DNA of 64,000 bases from Pseudomonas sp. NC02 (GTDB lineage Bacteria > Pseudomonadota > Gammaproteobacteria > Pseudomonadales > Pseudomonadaceae): assembly GCF_002874965.1 (NCBI RefSeq), contig NZ_CP025624.1:372001-436000 (forward strand), read 5' to 3'. A program made the position numbers and the translations under genes. This document shows positions 1-9,348 of this stretch, piece by piece (position 1 is the stretch's first letter; every line of letters begins with the position of its first letter). The notes under the pieces are model-generated. The model was not told the origin of the DNA and did not search any database. It worked only from the letters and a program-made list of their open reading frames with translations.

Positions 1-2055
1 GAAAGCATGTCGACCCTGGGCATCGCCGGCCATGGCTATGGCATTCGGTATGAGCACGGCCTGTTTCGCCAGGCGATTGTCGATGGCTGGCAGCAGGAGC
101 AAACCGAACGCTGGCTGGATTTCGGCAACCCCTGGGAGTTCGAGCGCGCCGAAGTGATCTACCCGATCGGCTTTGGCGGTGGTGTGGAAACCGTGCTGGA
201 TGCGTCCGGCAAGTCGATCCAGGTCTGGTCGCCGAATGAAACCGTACGCGCGGTGGCGTATGACACCCCGGTCGTCGGCTGGCGCGGCGCCAGCGTCAAC
301 ACCCTGCGCTTGTGGCGCGCCCGGGCCGTCGAAGACCTGCACCTGGAACGCTTCAACGCCGGTGACCACCTGGGCGCCGTCGCCGAAGTGGCCCGCGCCG
401 AAAGCATCTCCCGAGTGCTTTACCCGGCCGACAGCACCGAAGCAGGGCAGGAGCTGCGCCTGCGCCAGGAGTACTTCTTCGTCTCCGCCTCGTTGCAGGA
501 TCTACTGCGTCGCCACAAGAATATGCACGGCTCGGTATTGAGCCTGGGCGAGCACGCGGCCATTCAACTCAACGACACTCACCCGTCGATCGCGGTGGCC
601 GAGTTGATGCGTCAGTTGGTGGACCTGCACGACATCCCGTGGGATGCCGCCTGGGACGTCACCGTCGAAACGCTGTCGTACACCAACCACACCTTGCTCC
701 CCGAGGCGTTGGAAACCTGGCCGGTCGGCCTGATGGAGCGCATGCTGCCGCGGCACATGCAGATCATCTACCTGATCAACGCCCAGCATATCGACTCGCT
801 GCGGGCCAAGGGCATCCATGACTTCGACGTGCTGCGTGCCGTCTCGCTGATCGAAGAAGACAACGGTCGCCGCGTACGCATGGGCAACCTGGCGTTCCTC
901 GGCTCCCACAGTGTCAACGGCGTATCCGGCCTGCACACTCAACTGATGCGCAGCACGGTGTTCTCCGAACTGCACAAGCTCTACCCGGACCGCATCAACA
1001 ACAAAACCAACGGCATTACCTTCCGCCGCTGGCTGTACCAGGCCAACCCCAAGCTCACGGCGATGCTGGTGGAGGCACTGGGCCCGGACGTGCTGGATAA
1101 CCCCGAACAGCGCCTGGCAGACCTGGAACCGTTTGCCGAGAAGCAAGCCTTTCGCAAGGCCTTCGCCGAACAGCGCCTGCACAGTAAGCGGGCACTGGCC
1201 GACATCATTCACGAGCGCCTGGGGATTTCGGTCAACCCGGCGGCGATGTTCGATGTGCAGGTCAAGCGGATCCACGAGTACAAGCGCCAGCTGCTGAACC
1301 TGATGCACACCGTCGCGCTGTACCAGGCGATCCGGGCCGAGCCGGGCACCGACTGGGTGCCGCGGGTGAAGATCTTCGCCGGCAAGGCCGCGGCCAGCTA
1401 TCACCAGGCCAAGCTGATCATCAAGCTGACCAACGACATCGCCCGTACCGTCAACAACGACCCTACCGTGCGCGGGTTGCTCAAGGTGGTATTCCTGCCC
1501 AACTACAACGTCAGCCTGGCGGAAAGCATCATTCCGGCGGCCGACTTGTCGGAGCAGATTTCCACCGCTGGCTTTGAAGCCTCGGGCACCAGCAACATGA
1601 AATTCGGCCTCAACGGCGCGCTGACGATCGGCACCATGGACGGCGCCAACGTCGAGATGCACGAGCGCGTGGGTGCCGACCACATGTTCATCTTCGGCCT
1701 CAGTGCCCAGCAGGTGGAAGCGCGCAAACACGCGGGCGAGTTCAACGCCGGGCCAGAGATCGCCGCGTCCCATCGCTTGAATGATGTGCTGCAAGCGATT
1801 CGTGGCGGGGTGTTCTCACCGGATGATCCGGGCCGTTATGCCGGGTTGGTGGATTCGCTGATCGACTACGACCGCTTCCTGGTCTGTGCCGACTTCGATT
1901 CCTACTGGGATGCCCAGGCGCGGGTCGAGGCCCATTGGCACGACTCCAAGGAATGGTGGCGTTCGGCGGTGCTCAATACCGCGCGCATGGGCTGGTTCTC
2001 GTCGGACCGGACCATCCGCGAATACGCGACGGAAATCTGGAAAGCGTTGGATTAG
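1..2055 (+). CDS. glgP: glycogen/maltodextrin phosphorylase, 5' end outside window
   Basis: Phosphorolysis of alpha-1,4-glucan to glucose-1-phosphate in the cytoplasm. The frame is open from base 1 (Glu-Ser-Met-Ser-Thr-Leu-Gly-Ile-Ala-Gly), which is internal to the family, so roughly the last 684 of about 815 residues are present and the true start lies upstream. The pyridoxal-phosphate lysine is visible in SGTSNMKFGLNGALTIGTMD (Lys codon 1600-1602), and the KRIHEYKRQ segment typical of the family is coded near 1263-1290. The reading frame is intact to a TAG stop. A REP element follows within 20 bases and no clear terminator was seen. Maltodextrin phosphorylase is the alternative name; sequence alone does not separate the two. 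Confidence 0.95.
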   Translation, partial: ESMSTLGIAGHGYGIRYEHGLFRQAIVDGWQQEQTERWLDFGNPWEFERAEVIYPIGFGGGVETVLDASGKSIQVWSPNETVRAVAYDTPVVGWRGASVNTLRLWRARAVEDLHLERFNAGDHLGAVAEVARAESISRVLYPADSTEAGQELRLRQEYFFVSASLQDLLRRHKNMHGSVLSLGEHAAIQLNDTHPSIAVAELMRQLVDLHDIPWDAAWDVTVETLSYTNHTLLPEALETWPVGLMERMLPRHMQIIYLINAQHIDSLRAKGIHDFDVLRAVSLIEEDNGRRVRMGNLAFLGSHSVNGVSGLHTQLMRSTVFSELHKLYPDRINNKTNGITFRRWLYQANPKLTAMLVEALGPDVLDNPEQRLADLEPFAEKQAFRKAFAEQRLHSKRALADIIHERLGISVNPAAMFDVQVKRIHEYKRQLLNLMHTVALYQAIRAEPGTDWVPRVKIFAGKAAASYHQAKLIIKLTNDIARTVNNDPTVRGLLKVVFLPNYNVSLAESIIPAADLSEQISTAGFEASGTSNMKFGLNGALTIGTMDGANVEMHERVGADHMFIFGLSAQQVEARKHAGEFNAGPEIAASHRLNDVLQAIRGGVFSPDDPGRYAGLVDSLIDYDRFLVCADFDSYWDAQARVEAHWHDSKEWWRSAVLNTARMGWFSSDRTIREYATEIWKALD

Positions 2056-2070
2056 ACACTGCAATAAAAA

Positions 2071-2161
2071 ATGTGGGAGCGGGCTTGCTCGCGAAAGCGC
2101 AGTGTCAGTCGACAAATTTGTGACTGATCCACCGCCTTCGCGAGCAAGCCCGCTCCCACAT
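2071..2161. repeat. REPIN (paired REP sequences, TGTGGGAGCGGGCTTGCTCGCG type)
   Basis: Two inverted copies of a roughly 23-base REP core (left at 2072, right ending 2160) enclose about 45 bases of unrelated sequence. The same core occurs at 14128, 24557, 25757, 49182, 55056 and 57221. The transcript can form a long hairpin after glgP. Confidence 0.9.
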
Positions 2162-2225
2162 GGGGTCCGTGTCGATATACTGAGCATCGCCTTTGCCCGC
2201 TTCGGGCTGCTTATGGATATCGACC

Positions 2226-5200
2226 ATGCAATGGATTTTCATGCTGATTGGCCTGGTGCTCGGCTGGACACTCGACGAGTCGTTCAGTGATGCGGGCATT
2301 GGTGCGCTGCTCGGTTTGGGCATTGGCCAGGCGATTCGCCTGTCGATGCTCGCCTCGCGTACGGAGGAACAAGGCCGTCAGCTGGAGTCTGCCCGCAACG
2401 CCCTGAAAGTGGTCGAGCAACGCCTGGCCTTGCTGGAAAGGCCTGCTGCCGTTGAAACCCCCGGACCTGTGTTTGTCGAAGAGCCGCTGCCGGTAGCGGC
2501 GCCGCCTGAACTCGTCTGGGAATTACCCGCCGAACTGGAACCTGCCTACTCAAGCGTGGTGGCCGAACCCAGCCAGCCATTGCCGGCTGATGTGTGGCGG
2601 GCCGAACCGAGCGCGAAAATCCCTGAACAGCCTGCCGCGCCTGCGGTGCCTCGCGGCCCCAACTTTATCGAGCGCGCAATCAGCGGTGCCCGCAACTGGC
2701 TGTTCGGTGGCAACACCGTGCTGCGGGTCGGCGTGGTGTTGTTGTTCCTCGGCCTGGCCTTCCTGCTGCGCTATGCCACTGAAGGCATGGTGGTGCCAAT
2801 CGAGTTGCGTTACGCAGGTGTCGCCGGTTGCGCATTGGCACTGCTGGGCCTGGGTTGGTGGCTGCGGCTGCGCAACAGTAATTACGGGTTGATGCTGCAG
2901 GGCACCGGCATTGCGGTGTTGTACCTCACGGTGTTCGCCGCGATGCGCCTGCACCCGCTGCTCGACCCCGGCGCGGCACTCGGCTTGCTGGTGGCGGTCA
3001 CCGTTTTCTCGGCGATCCTGGCGATTACCCAGGACGCCCTCGGCCTGGCCTGCGCCGCTGCACTCGGCGGTTTTGCGGCACCGATCCTCACGTCCACTGG
3101 CGCCGGCAACCATGTGGCGCTGTTCAGCTATTTCGCCCTGCTCAACGCAGGCATTCTCGCCATCGCCTGGTTCAAGGCCTGGCGCCTGCTCAATTTGATC
3201 GGTTTTGTCGGCACCTTCGGCATCGGCTTCGCCTGGGGCATGCGCTCCTATACACCGGAGCTGCTGTGGAGCACCGAGCCGTTCCTGATTCTATTTTTCC
3301 TGATGTACCTGGGCATCGGCCTGTTGTTCGCCCGGCGCAAGTTGCTGGAGATGCGCGACGCGCCGGACGATGACAGCCGTGGCGCGTTGCTGCGCTGGTC
3401 GGCGGCCAAGGGCGATTATGTCGACGGCAGCATGCTGTTCGGTCCGCCGCTGGTGGGCTTCGGTTTGCAGTTTGCGCTGGTGCAGCACCTGGAATTTGCC
3501 GCTGCGTTCAGCGCGCTGGCCCTGGGCATCATCTATATGGGCCTGGCTCGTTTGCTGAGTGGCGGGCGCGCCTTGCTGCTGGCGGAAACCTGCCTGGCGC
3601 TGGGTGTGATCTTCGCCAGCCTGGCGATTCCGTTGGGCCTCGACGCACGCTGGACCGCGGCGGCCTGGGCCGTGGAAGGCGCCGGGATTTTCTGGCTCGG
3701 CCTGCGTCAGCAGCGGCCTTTGGCACGGGCGTTTGGCTTGCTGTTGCAAGTCGGTTCGGCGCTGGCGTTCCTCAGCGAATTGCGGATTGGCGAGACCAGC
3801 CTGCTGGACGGTGCACCCTTGGGTGCGTTGTTGCTGGGGGCGGCCTTGCTGTTCAGTTTCGACCAATTGCGCAAGGCGCCGGTGGAGCACGCGGCGCAGT
3901 GGGAGCGTCGAGGTTTGCCGGTATTGGCCTGCGTCGGCCTGGGCTTCTTGTACCTGCTCGCACCGTTGCTGCTGTGGACCCAGGGCACGGCCATCAGTTG
4001 GGCGCTTGCCGGTCTTGCGACCTTGCTGGTGGGCCTGCGCATCGGCTCGCGTACGTTCCTCTTCACCGCGTTTGCCGTGCAACTGCTGGGTGGCGCGCTG
4101 TTCCTGCTGCGCCTGCAAGCGGGTGCTGATTCAGGCGCGGTGTTCAGTGCGGGCTGGAGCGGCTTGCTCACCGCATCGCTGATTGGCCTGGCATTGATCG
4201 GCGGCATGCTGCTGGCCGCGCGGGACACCATGGTGCGCAGCGATGTGCGGTTGTTGCGTGGCCTGTCGGTGGTGTTGCTCGCCGGGTTGGTGCTGATCAA
4301 CCTGGCGGTGCTGTTTGTGCTGCCGTGGGAGACCGCCAGCGGCGTGTGGGCGGCCAGTGGTTTGTTGATCATCTGGCTGAGCCTGTACCTGCAACAGCGC
4401 GTCAGTTTTGTCTTCGGGTTGTTGCTGCAAGTGATCGGCGGCGCTTCGTTCCTGATCGCGGTGCCGGACCTGCTCGGGCCGCTGACCAGCGAAGGCTTGC
4501 GTCCTTTGGGTCATAGCGGCTTCTGGACGCCAATGGTGCTCGGGCTGGCAGCGCTGGTCGGTGCCTGGCGCTTGCAGCGCAGGCCTCATGCGCCGGTGTT
4601 CGAGGCGTTGAGTTTGCAGCGGCTGTCCGACGTGCTGCTGGTGTGGGGTGCGGGTTGGTGGACGCTGGCGTTGGTCAGCGAAGTGCTGCGTTTTGCACCG
4701 TCGATGCTGCAAGGCACCTGGCTGTTGGCGGTAGCGGCGGTGAGTGTGGCGATCTGGGCGGTATTGGCCCTGAGGCTGCAATGGGCGTCGCTGGGCTTGC
4801 TGTGCACGCTGTTGATGCCGGCGGTGGGCGTGGTGTTGCTGGGCGCGTGGGGCTCGCGTTATCACCCGGCGGCGAACTTCGCCTGGCTGGCATGGGCAGC
4901 GGTGTTTGCGGTGCACTTCGTGTCGCTGCGACGCCTGGCTTCGGTCATTCCGGAGAAAGCCCTGAGCGCCGCGCATGTGCTTGGTTGCTGGCTGCTGATC
5001 GGCGTGCTGGCGCTGGAGCTGCGCTACGGCCTGTTGCTGCTGTCCGAGGAATACAACGCCTGGCGCTGGCTGGGCTGGGCGATCCTGCCGAGCCTATACC
5101 TGGTGCTGGCCGTCGCGCCACGCAGTTGGCCGTGGCCGGTGTCGGCGTACCCGCGCGAGTACCGGTTGTATGCCGCGTTGCCGCTGGCGGTGTTGATGCT

Positions 5201-5762
5201 CGGCTGGTTCTGGCTGGCGAATATCTTCAGCGACGGCACCGCCGAGCCGCTGCCGTATGTGCCGCTGCTTAACCCGCTGGATATTGGATTGCTATTCGCG
5301 CTGTTGGGTGTGTACCTGTGGTCCCGCAGTGCCGCACCGCAACGCGGGCCGCGCGCCGAACTGGTCGCCCAGGCGGTCTCCGGTGTCTCGTTGTTCGCCT
5401 TCTTCACCGCGCTGGTGATGCGCACGGCTCATCACTGGGGTGGCGTGCCGTTCCATCTGGATGCGTTGCTGGAGTCGATGCTGGTGCAGGCCGGGCTGTC
5501 GATCGTGTGGACCCTGATTGCCCTGAGCCTGATGATCGGCGGCCATCTGCGTCATCGGCGTGAGGTGTGGCTGATCGGTGCGGCATTGATTGCCGTGGTG
5601 GTGGCCAAATTGTTCTTCGTCGAATTGAGCAACCGTGGCGGGCTGGCGCGGATCGTATCGTTTATCGGTGTGGGCGGGCTGTTGCTGGTGGTGGGCTATT
5701 TCGCCCCGCTGCCCCCCAAGCGCCCCGAGCCGGTGGTTGAAACTGAAGGAGTGGCTTCTTGA
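2226..5762 (+). CDS. DUF2339 family large polytopic membrane protein
   Basis: A protein of 1178 residues, function unknown. It has one N-terminal membrane segment (residues 1-15), a short charged, probably coiled stretch (about 40-75), a Pro/Glu-rich linker to about residue 150, and then a very long series of hydrophobic helices (clearly more than twenty) to the C-terminus. This architecture matches the DUF2339 family. The start is placed at MQWIFMLIGL; an in-frame start 33 bases upstream (2193) would add residues before the membrane segment and has no better ribosome site. Its stop overlaps the start of the next gene by one base, so the two are translationally coupled. I infer an envelope role; no catalytic motif is visible. 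Confidence 0.85.
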   Translation: MQWIFMLIGLVLGWTLDESFSDAGIGALLGLGIGQAIRLSMLASRTEEQGRQLESARNALKVVEQRLALLERPAAVETPGPVFVEEPLPVAAPPELVWELPAELEPAYSSVVAEPSQPLPADVWRAEPSAKIPEQPAAPAVPRGPNFIERAISGARNWLFGGNTVLRVGVVLLFLGLAFLLRYATEGMVVPIELRYAGVAGCALALLGLGWWLRLRNSNYGLMLQGTGIAVLYLTVFAAMRLHPLLDPGAALGLLVAVTVFSAILAITQDALGLACAAALGGFAAPILTSTGAGNHVALFSYFALLNAGILAIAWFKAWRLLNLIGFVGTFGIGFAWGMRSYTPELLWSTEPFLILFFLMYLGIGLLFARRKLLEMRDAPDDDSRGALLRWSAAKGDYVDGSMLFGPPLVGFGLQFALVQHLEFAAAFSALALGIIYMGLARLLSGGRALLLAETCLALGVIFASLAIPLGLDARWTAAAWAVEGAGIFWLGLRQQRPLARAFGLLLQVGSALAFLSELRIGETSLLDGAPLGALLLGAALLFSFDQLRKAPVEHAAQWERRGLPVLACVGLGFLYLLAPLLLWTQGTAISWALAGLATLLVGLRIGSRTFLFTAFAVQLLGGALFLLRLQAGADSGAVFSAGWSGLLTASLIGLALIGGMLLAARDTMVRSDVRLLRGLSVVLLAGLVLINLAVLFVLPWETASGVWAASGLLIIWLSLYLQQRVSFVFGLLLQVIGGASFLIAVPDLLGPLTSEGLRPLGHSGFWTPMVLGLAALVGAWRLQRRPHAPVFEALSLQRLSDVLLVWGAGWWTLALVSEVLRFAPSMLQGTWLLAVAAVSVAIWAVLALRLQWASLGLLCTLLMPAVGVVLLGAWGSRYHPAANFAWLAWAAVFAVHFVSLRRLASVIPEKALSAAHVLGCWLLIGVLALELRYGLLLLSEEYNAWRWLGWAILPSLYLVLAVAPRSWPWPVSAYPREYRLYAALPLAVLMLGWFWLANIFSDGTAEPLPYVPLLNPLDIGLLFALLGVYLWSRSAAPQRGPRAELVAQAVSGVSLFAFFTALVMRTAHHWGGVPFHLDALLESMLVQAGLSIVWTLIALSLMIGGHLRHRREVWLIGAALIAVVVAKLFFVELSNRGGLARIVSFIGVGGLLLVVGYFAPLPPKRPEPVVETEGVAS

Positions 5763-7117
5763 TGGGCAAGTTGAGTGTGGCGCTGTTGGGGTTGTGCACG
5801 ACGTTATCGGCCTGGGCCCAGGAGACGCCCGCCGATTTCACCACGCGTGTGCCGCTGACGGTCAGTGGCGAAGGCCCGTGGTACCGCCTGGAACTGCCGC
5901 TGGCGGTGCAATTGAGCGCCCGTCAGGCCGACCTGAGTGATGTGCGGGTGTTCAACGCCGATGGCGAGCCCCAGGCTTACGCGCTGGCGCGGCAGTCGGC
6001 GCAAAGCACCGAAAGCCGCAGCCTGTCCAACGTGAAGTGGTTCCCGTTGTACGCTGCGGCTGACTCCTCCGAAGCCGTGCCCAGCGTGCGTGTGCAATCC
6101 ACGTCCACCGGCACGCTGGTGCAAGTGCAGCCGCCGAGCCAACTGGAGGCCGGCGAAGAGGTCCTGCGCGGCTGGTTGCTCGACGCGAGTGCGATCAAGG
6201 CCCCGTTGCAGCAACTGATCCTCGACTGGACGAGCGAGCGCGACGGCTTCCAGCGTTTCAGCATCGAAGCCAGCGACGACTTGCAGCACTGGCGCGCGTG
6301 GGGCGAAGGGCAGGTGGCGCGGTTGTCGTTTGCCGATGAGCGCGTCGAGCAGCATGAAGTGAGTTTGCCGGGGCAGTCGGCGCGGTATCTGCGTCTGCTG
6401 TGGAAAGGCCAGGCGGCACCGGCGCTGACGTCGGCGCAGTTGGAGAGTGTCAGCGCCCACAACCTGCCGTTGCCGCTGGTGTGGTCGCAGCCGTTGTCGG
6501 GCAGCCGGCTCAAGGCCGGGGAATACAGCTGGCAGTTACCCAACGCACTGAACGTCGAACGCTTGCGAATCGACTTGAGCCAACCCAACAGCCTGGCGCC
6601 GGTCACCTTGTCGGGCCGCCGGGAAAGTAATCAGGCCTGGCAGCCCATGAGCAGCGGTTTGCTCTACCGGTTGACGCAAAATGGCCAGGACGTTTTACAG
6701 AACGAACTGCAGTTGCCGGGCCAGGCTGTTGCGCAGCTCAAGCTCGACGTGGACGAGCGTGGTGGTGGCCTGGGCGTGGAGGCGCCGACCTTGAGCTTTG
6801 CGGTGCGGGCCACGCAGTTGGTGTTCCTGGCGCGGGGCGAGCCACCGTTCACCCTTGTGCTCGGCAATCCGTCGGTGAAAGGCGCGAACTTGCCGCTGTC
6901 GACCCTGATTCCGGACTACAGCGCCGAACGTCTCGCGGGGCTTGGGCAGGCCAAGGTGGCGGGCGAGGCGGTGGTCACATCGGCTGCGGTCGCGGCCCCG
7001 GTTGTTGCCGGGCCGAACTGGAAAAAGCTCGGTCTTTGGGCCGTGCTGCTGCTCGGTGTGGCGGCCCTGGGCGCCATGGCCTACAGTTTGCTGCGCAAGC
7101 CACCGGTGGCACGTTAA
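5762..7117 (+). CDS. DUF3999 family exported, membrane-anchored protein
   Basis: A 451-residue protein with a signal peptide (MGKLSVALLGLCTTLSAWAQ, cleavage probably after Gln20), a large periplasmic beta-rich region, and a C-terminal membrane anchor (about residues 419-443) followed by a short basic tail. This is the usual plan of DUF3999 proteins, which are often found next to DUF2339 genes. A ribosome site AAGGAG lies at 5746-5751. The ATG at 5762 overlaps the upstream stop; a TTG at 5759 is the only close alternative. The tight coupling suggests the product works with the upstream membrane protein. Function unknown. Confidence 0.85.
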   Translation: MGKLSVALLGLCTTLSAWAQETPADFTTRVPLTVSGEGPWYRLELPLAVQLSARQADLSDVRVFNADGEPQAYALARQSAQSTESRSLSNVKWFPLYAAADSSEAVPSVRVQSTSTGTLVQVQPPSQLEAGEEVLRGWLLDASAIKAPLQQLILDWTSERDGFQRFSIEASDDLQHWRAWGEGQVARLSFADERVEQHEVSLPGQSARYLRLLWKGQAAPALTSAQLESVSAHNLPLPLVWSQPLSGSRLKAGEYSWQLPNALNVERLRIDLSQPNSLAPVTLSGRRESNQAWQPMSSGLLYRLTQNGQDVLQNELQLPGQAVAQLKLDVDERGGGLGVEAPTLSFAVRATQLVFLARGEPPFTLVLGNPSVKGANLPLSTLIPDYSAERLAGLGQAKVAGEAVVTSAAVAAPVVAGPNWKKLGLWAVLLLGVAALGAMAYSLLRKPPVAR

Positions 7118-7224
7118 ATAAAGTCCATGAACTCTATTGGGTTTAAATCCTCTGATAGGAGGAAATACGCCCCGACTCGCGTTAAACTGCGCGGGTTTTT
7201 AGCCCCCCATTTCCGGAGCCTTCC

Positions 7225-8235
7225 ATGTCCCGCGTTACCCTGAGTCGCTATTTGATCGAGCAGACCCGCAGCAACAACACGCCTGCCGATCTGCGCTTCC
7301 TTATCGAAGTGGTGGCGCGTGCTTGCAAGGAAATCAGCCACGCCGTGTCCAAAGGCGCGCTGGGTGGTGTCCTGGGCAGCATGGGCACTGAAAACGTACA
7401 AGGCGAAGTGCAGAAGAAGCTTGACGTGATCTCCAACGAAATCCTGCTCGAAGCCAACGAGTGGGGCGGTCACCTGGCCGGCATGGCGTCCGAAGAAATG
7501 GACAATGCCTACCAGATCCCGGGCAAATACCCGAAAGGCGCGTACCTGCTGGTATTCGACCCACTGGACGGTTCGTCGAACATCGACATCAACGCGCCAG
7601 TCGGCACCATCTTCTCGGTACTGCGTTGCCCGAACGAATACCTGAGCCAGAACGAAGCCCTGAACGAAAAGGCCTTCCTGCAGCCGGGCACCGAGCAGGT
7701 AGCTGCCGGTTACGCGATCTACGGCCCACAGACCATGCTGGTGCTGACCCTGGGCGACGGCGTCAAGGGCTTCACCCTGGACCGCGAAATGGGCAGCTTC
7801 GTGCTCACCCACGAAGACATCACCATTCCTGCGTCCACCCAGGAATTTGCAATCAACATGTCCAACCAGCGTCACTGGGAAGAGCCGGTTACCCGCTACG
7901 TGGGCGAGTTGATGGCCGGCGAAGAAGGCCCGCTGAAGAAGAACTTCAACATGCGCTGGGTGGCTGCGATGGTTGCCGACGTGCACCGCATCCTGACCCG
8001 TGGTGGCCTGTTCATGTACCCACGCGACAGCCGCGAGCCGTCCAAGCCAGGCAAGCTGCGCCTGATGTACGAAGCCAACCCGATGTCGTTCCTGGTTGAG
8101 CAGGCGGGCGGTGCGTCCACCGACGGCCACCAGCGCATCCTCGACATCCAGCCTGAAGGCCTGCACCAGCGCGTGGCGGTGTTCCTGGGTTCGAAGGAAG
8201 AAGTTGAGCGTGTGACCGGCTACCACAAGGCGTAA
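7225..8235 (+). CDS. fbp: fructose-1,6-bisphosphatase, class I
   Basis: Hydrolyses fructose-1,6-bisphosphate to fructose-6-phosphate, the committed gluconeogenic step, in the cytoplasm. The 336-residue length is normal for the class I enzyme. The metal and phosphate motif [12 protein letters not shown] is coded at 7558-7593, and the substrate-binding stretch [13 protein letters not shown] follows near 8003. The ribosome site is CCGGAG with 7-bp spacing. The gene stands alone, with a strong intrinsic terminator directly after it. Monocistronic expression is therefore likely. Confidence 0.96.
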   Translation: MSRVTLSRYLIEQTRSNNTPADLRFLIEVVARACKEISHAVSKGALGGVLGSMGTENVQGEVQKKLDVISNEILLEANEWGGHLAGMASEEMDNAYQIPGKYPKGAYLLVFDPLDGSSNIDINAPVGTIFSVLRCPNEYLSQNEALNEKAFLQPGTEQVAAGYAIYGPQTMLVLTLGDGVKGFTLDREMGSFVLTHEDITIPASTQEFAINMSNQRHWEEPVTRYVGELMAGEEGPLKKNFNMRWVAAMVADVHRILTRGGLFMYPRDSREPSKPGKLRLMYEANPMSFLVEQAGGASTDGHQRILDIQPEGLHQRVAVFLGSKEEVERVTGYHKA

Positions 8236-8250
8236 GTCCTTGCGGTAAGC

Positions 8251-8290
8251 AAAAGCCCCGAAACGTTTCAGCGTTTTCGGGGCTTTTTTG
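8251..8290 (+). terminator. intrinsic terminator of fbp
   Basis: The stem AAAAGCCCCGAAA pairs with TTTCGGGGCTTTT around a short AT-mixed loop and runs into a T tract at 8284-8289. It begins 16 bases after the fbp stop codon. Confidence 0.9.
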
Positions 8291-8378
8291 TTTTCGCTCG
8301 TCGGGAACCAGACACCTCTTTTCCCTTCTAAGCTTCTGGCAGACCCCCAAGCTGCTTCGTCTCTCCAGGAGTTTTTCC

Positions 8379-8633
8379 ATGTCGTTACGCCGTCTCGCCC
8401 TGTTGTCGTTTTGCGTGCTTCTGGCCGCTTGCAGCAAGGTCACTCAAGAAAATTACGCAAAACTGTCGGCCGGCATGCCAAAGGCCGAGGTGGAGTCGTT
8501 GTTGGGCAAGCCGACTGATTGTTCTGGCGCGCTGGGTATGTCCAGTTGCACCTGGGGCGATAAAAACAGCTTTATCAGCGTGCAATATGCCGGTGACAAA
8601 GTACTGATTTTTTCCGGGCAAGGCCTGAAGTAA
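8379..8633 (+). CDS. small outer-membrane-type lipoprotein, BamE/SmpA-like
   Basis: An 84-residue lipoprotein. The signal peptide MSLRRLALLSFCVLLAAC ends in a clear lipobox (LAAC, Cys18). The mature part KVTQENYAKLSAGMPKAEVE continues into an LLGKPT segment, the helix-turn pattern of the small BamE/OmlA (DUF3862-like) fold. This is an assignment by motif only. The BamE gene proper is usually elsewhere, so this is probably a paralogue of unknown function. The codons fit the surrounding genes. The gene sits between fbp and the lipocalin gene, 32 bases upstream of the latter, so the two may be co-transcribed. Confidence 0.8.
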   Translation: MSLRRLALLSFCVLLAACSKVTQENYAKLSAGMPKAEVESLLGKPTDCSGALGMSSCTWGDKNSFISVQYAGDKVLIFSGQGLK

Positions 8634-8665
8634 ACCGGGGCGAAAGCCTGCGGGAGAAAAACAAC

Positions 8666-9235
8666 ATGATGCGTTTCGTTCTATACCTCTGCGCCAGCCT
8701 GTTTTTGGCGGGCTGCGCCAGCCATTCTGGCGATGATCTGCAACCCAAGACTGTTGGCAGCGTCAACCTCAAGCGTTACCAGGGCACCTGGTATGAGTTG
8801 GCCCGTTTGCCGATGTACTTCCAGCGCAATTGTGCGCAGTCCGAAGCCCGCTACACGCTGTTGCCCGATGGCAACATGTCGGTGTTCAACCGCTGCCTGA
8901 CCCCTGAGTGGAAGTGGCAGGAAGCCAAGGGCACTGCAACGCCGCAGGTCGCCGGCAAGACCGACAAACTGTGGGTCGAATTCAATAACTGGTTCACCTC
9001 GCTGTTGCCGGGCGTGGCCAAGGGCGATTACTGGGTGCTGTACGTCAGCGATGACTACAAGACCGCCATTGTCGGCAGCCCGAGCCGGCGCTACATGTGG
9101 TTGCTGTCGCGCACGCCGACGGTCAGCGCCGACACCCGCGAAGACCTGCTGAGCAGGGCGCGGCAGCAGGGGTATGACACCACACGTTTGATCTGGCGTA
9201 CGTCGGACAAGCAGATGGCGAAGACCTCGCAGTAA
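8666..9235 (+). CDS. blc: bacterial lipocalin lipoprotein
   Basis: A 189-residue lipocalin anchored to the outer membrane, known in the family for binding fatty acids or lysophospholipids during envelope stress. The lipobox is LAGC (Cys17). The family signature is KRYQGTWYELARLPMYFQRN, followed by an eight-strand pattern, and YWVLYVSDDYKTAIVGSPSR near residue 115 is typical of Blc. The start is chosen at ATG 8666 with GGGAG upstream; the adjacent ATG at 8669 would differ by one residue. It is convergent with hutF across a REPIN. Confidence 0.9.
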   Translation: MMRFVLYLCASLFLAGCASHSGDDLQPKTVGSVNLKRYQGTWYELARLPMYFQRNCAQSEARYTLLPDGNMSVFNRCLTPEWKWQEAKGTATPQVAGKTDKLWVEFNNWFTSLLPGVAKGDYWVLYVSDDYKTAIVGSPSRRYMWLLSRTPTVSADTREDLLSRARQQGYDTTRLIWRTSDKQMAKTSQ

Positions 9236-9256
9236 CGGAAGAACGCCATCGCTCCA

Positions 9257-9330
9257 ATGTGGGAGCTGGCTTGCCTGCGATAGCGGTGTTGGATTCACCA
9301 TCGCTATCGCAGGCAAGCCAGCTCCCACAT
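9257..9330. repeat. REPIN (TGTGGGAGCTGGCTTGCCTGCGA type)
   Basis: Inverted pair of a second REP subtype; the arms extend inwards as GATAGC/GCTATC. It lies between the convergent blc and hutF genes and may serve as a two-way mRNA end. The same subtype occurs at 52599 and, in degenerate or divergent forms, at 17614 and 62292. Confidence 0.9.
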
Positions 9331-9348
9331 TTTGTTATGTGTCGTCTG

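Noticed and set aside
2071..2161. Repeats of this kind as a CRISPR array
   Set aside because: They occur as inverted pairs scattered between genes, not as direct repeats with regular spacers, and no cas genes are present.
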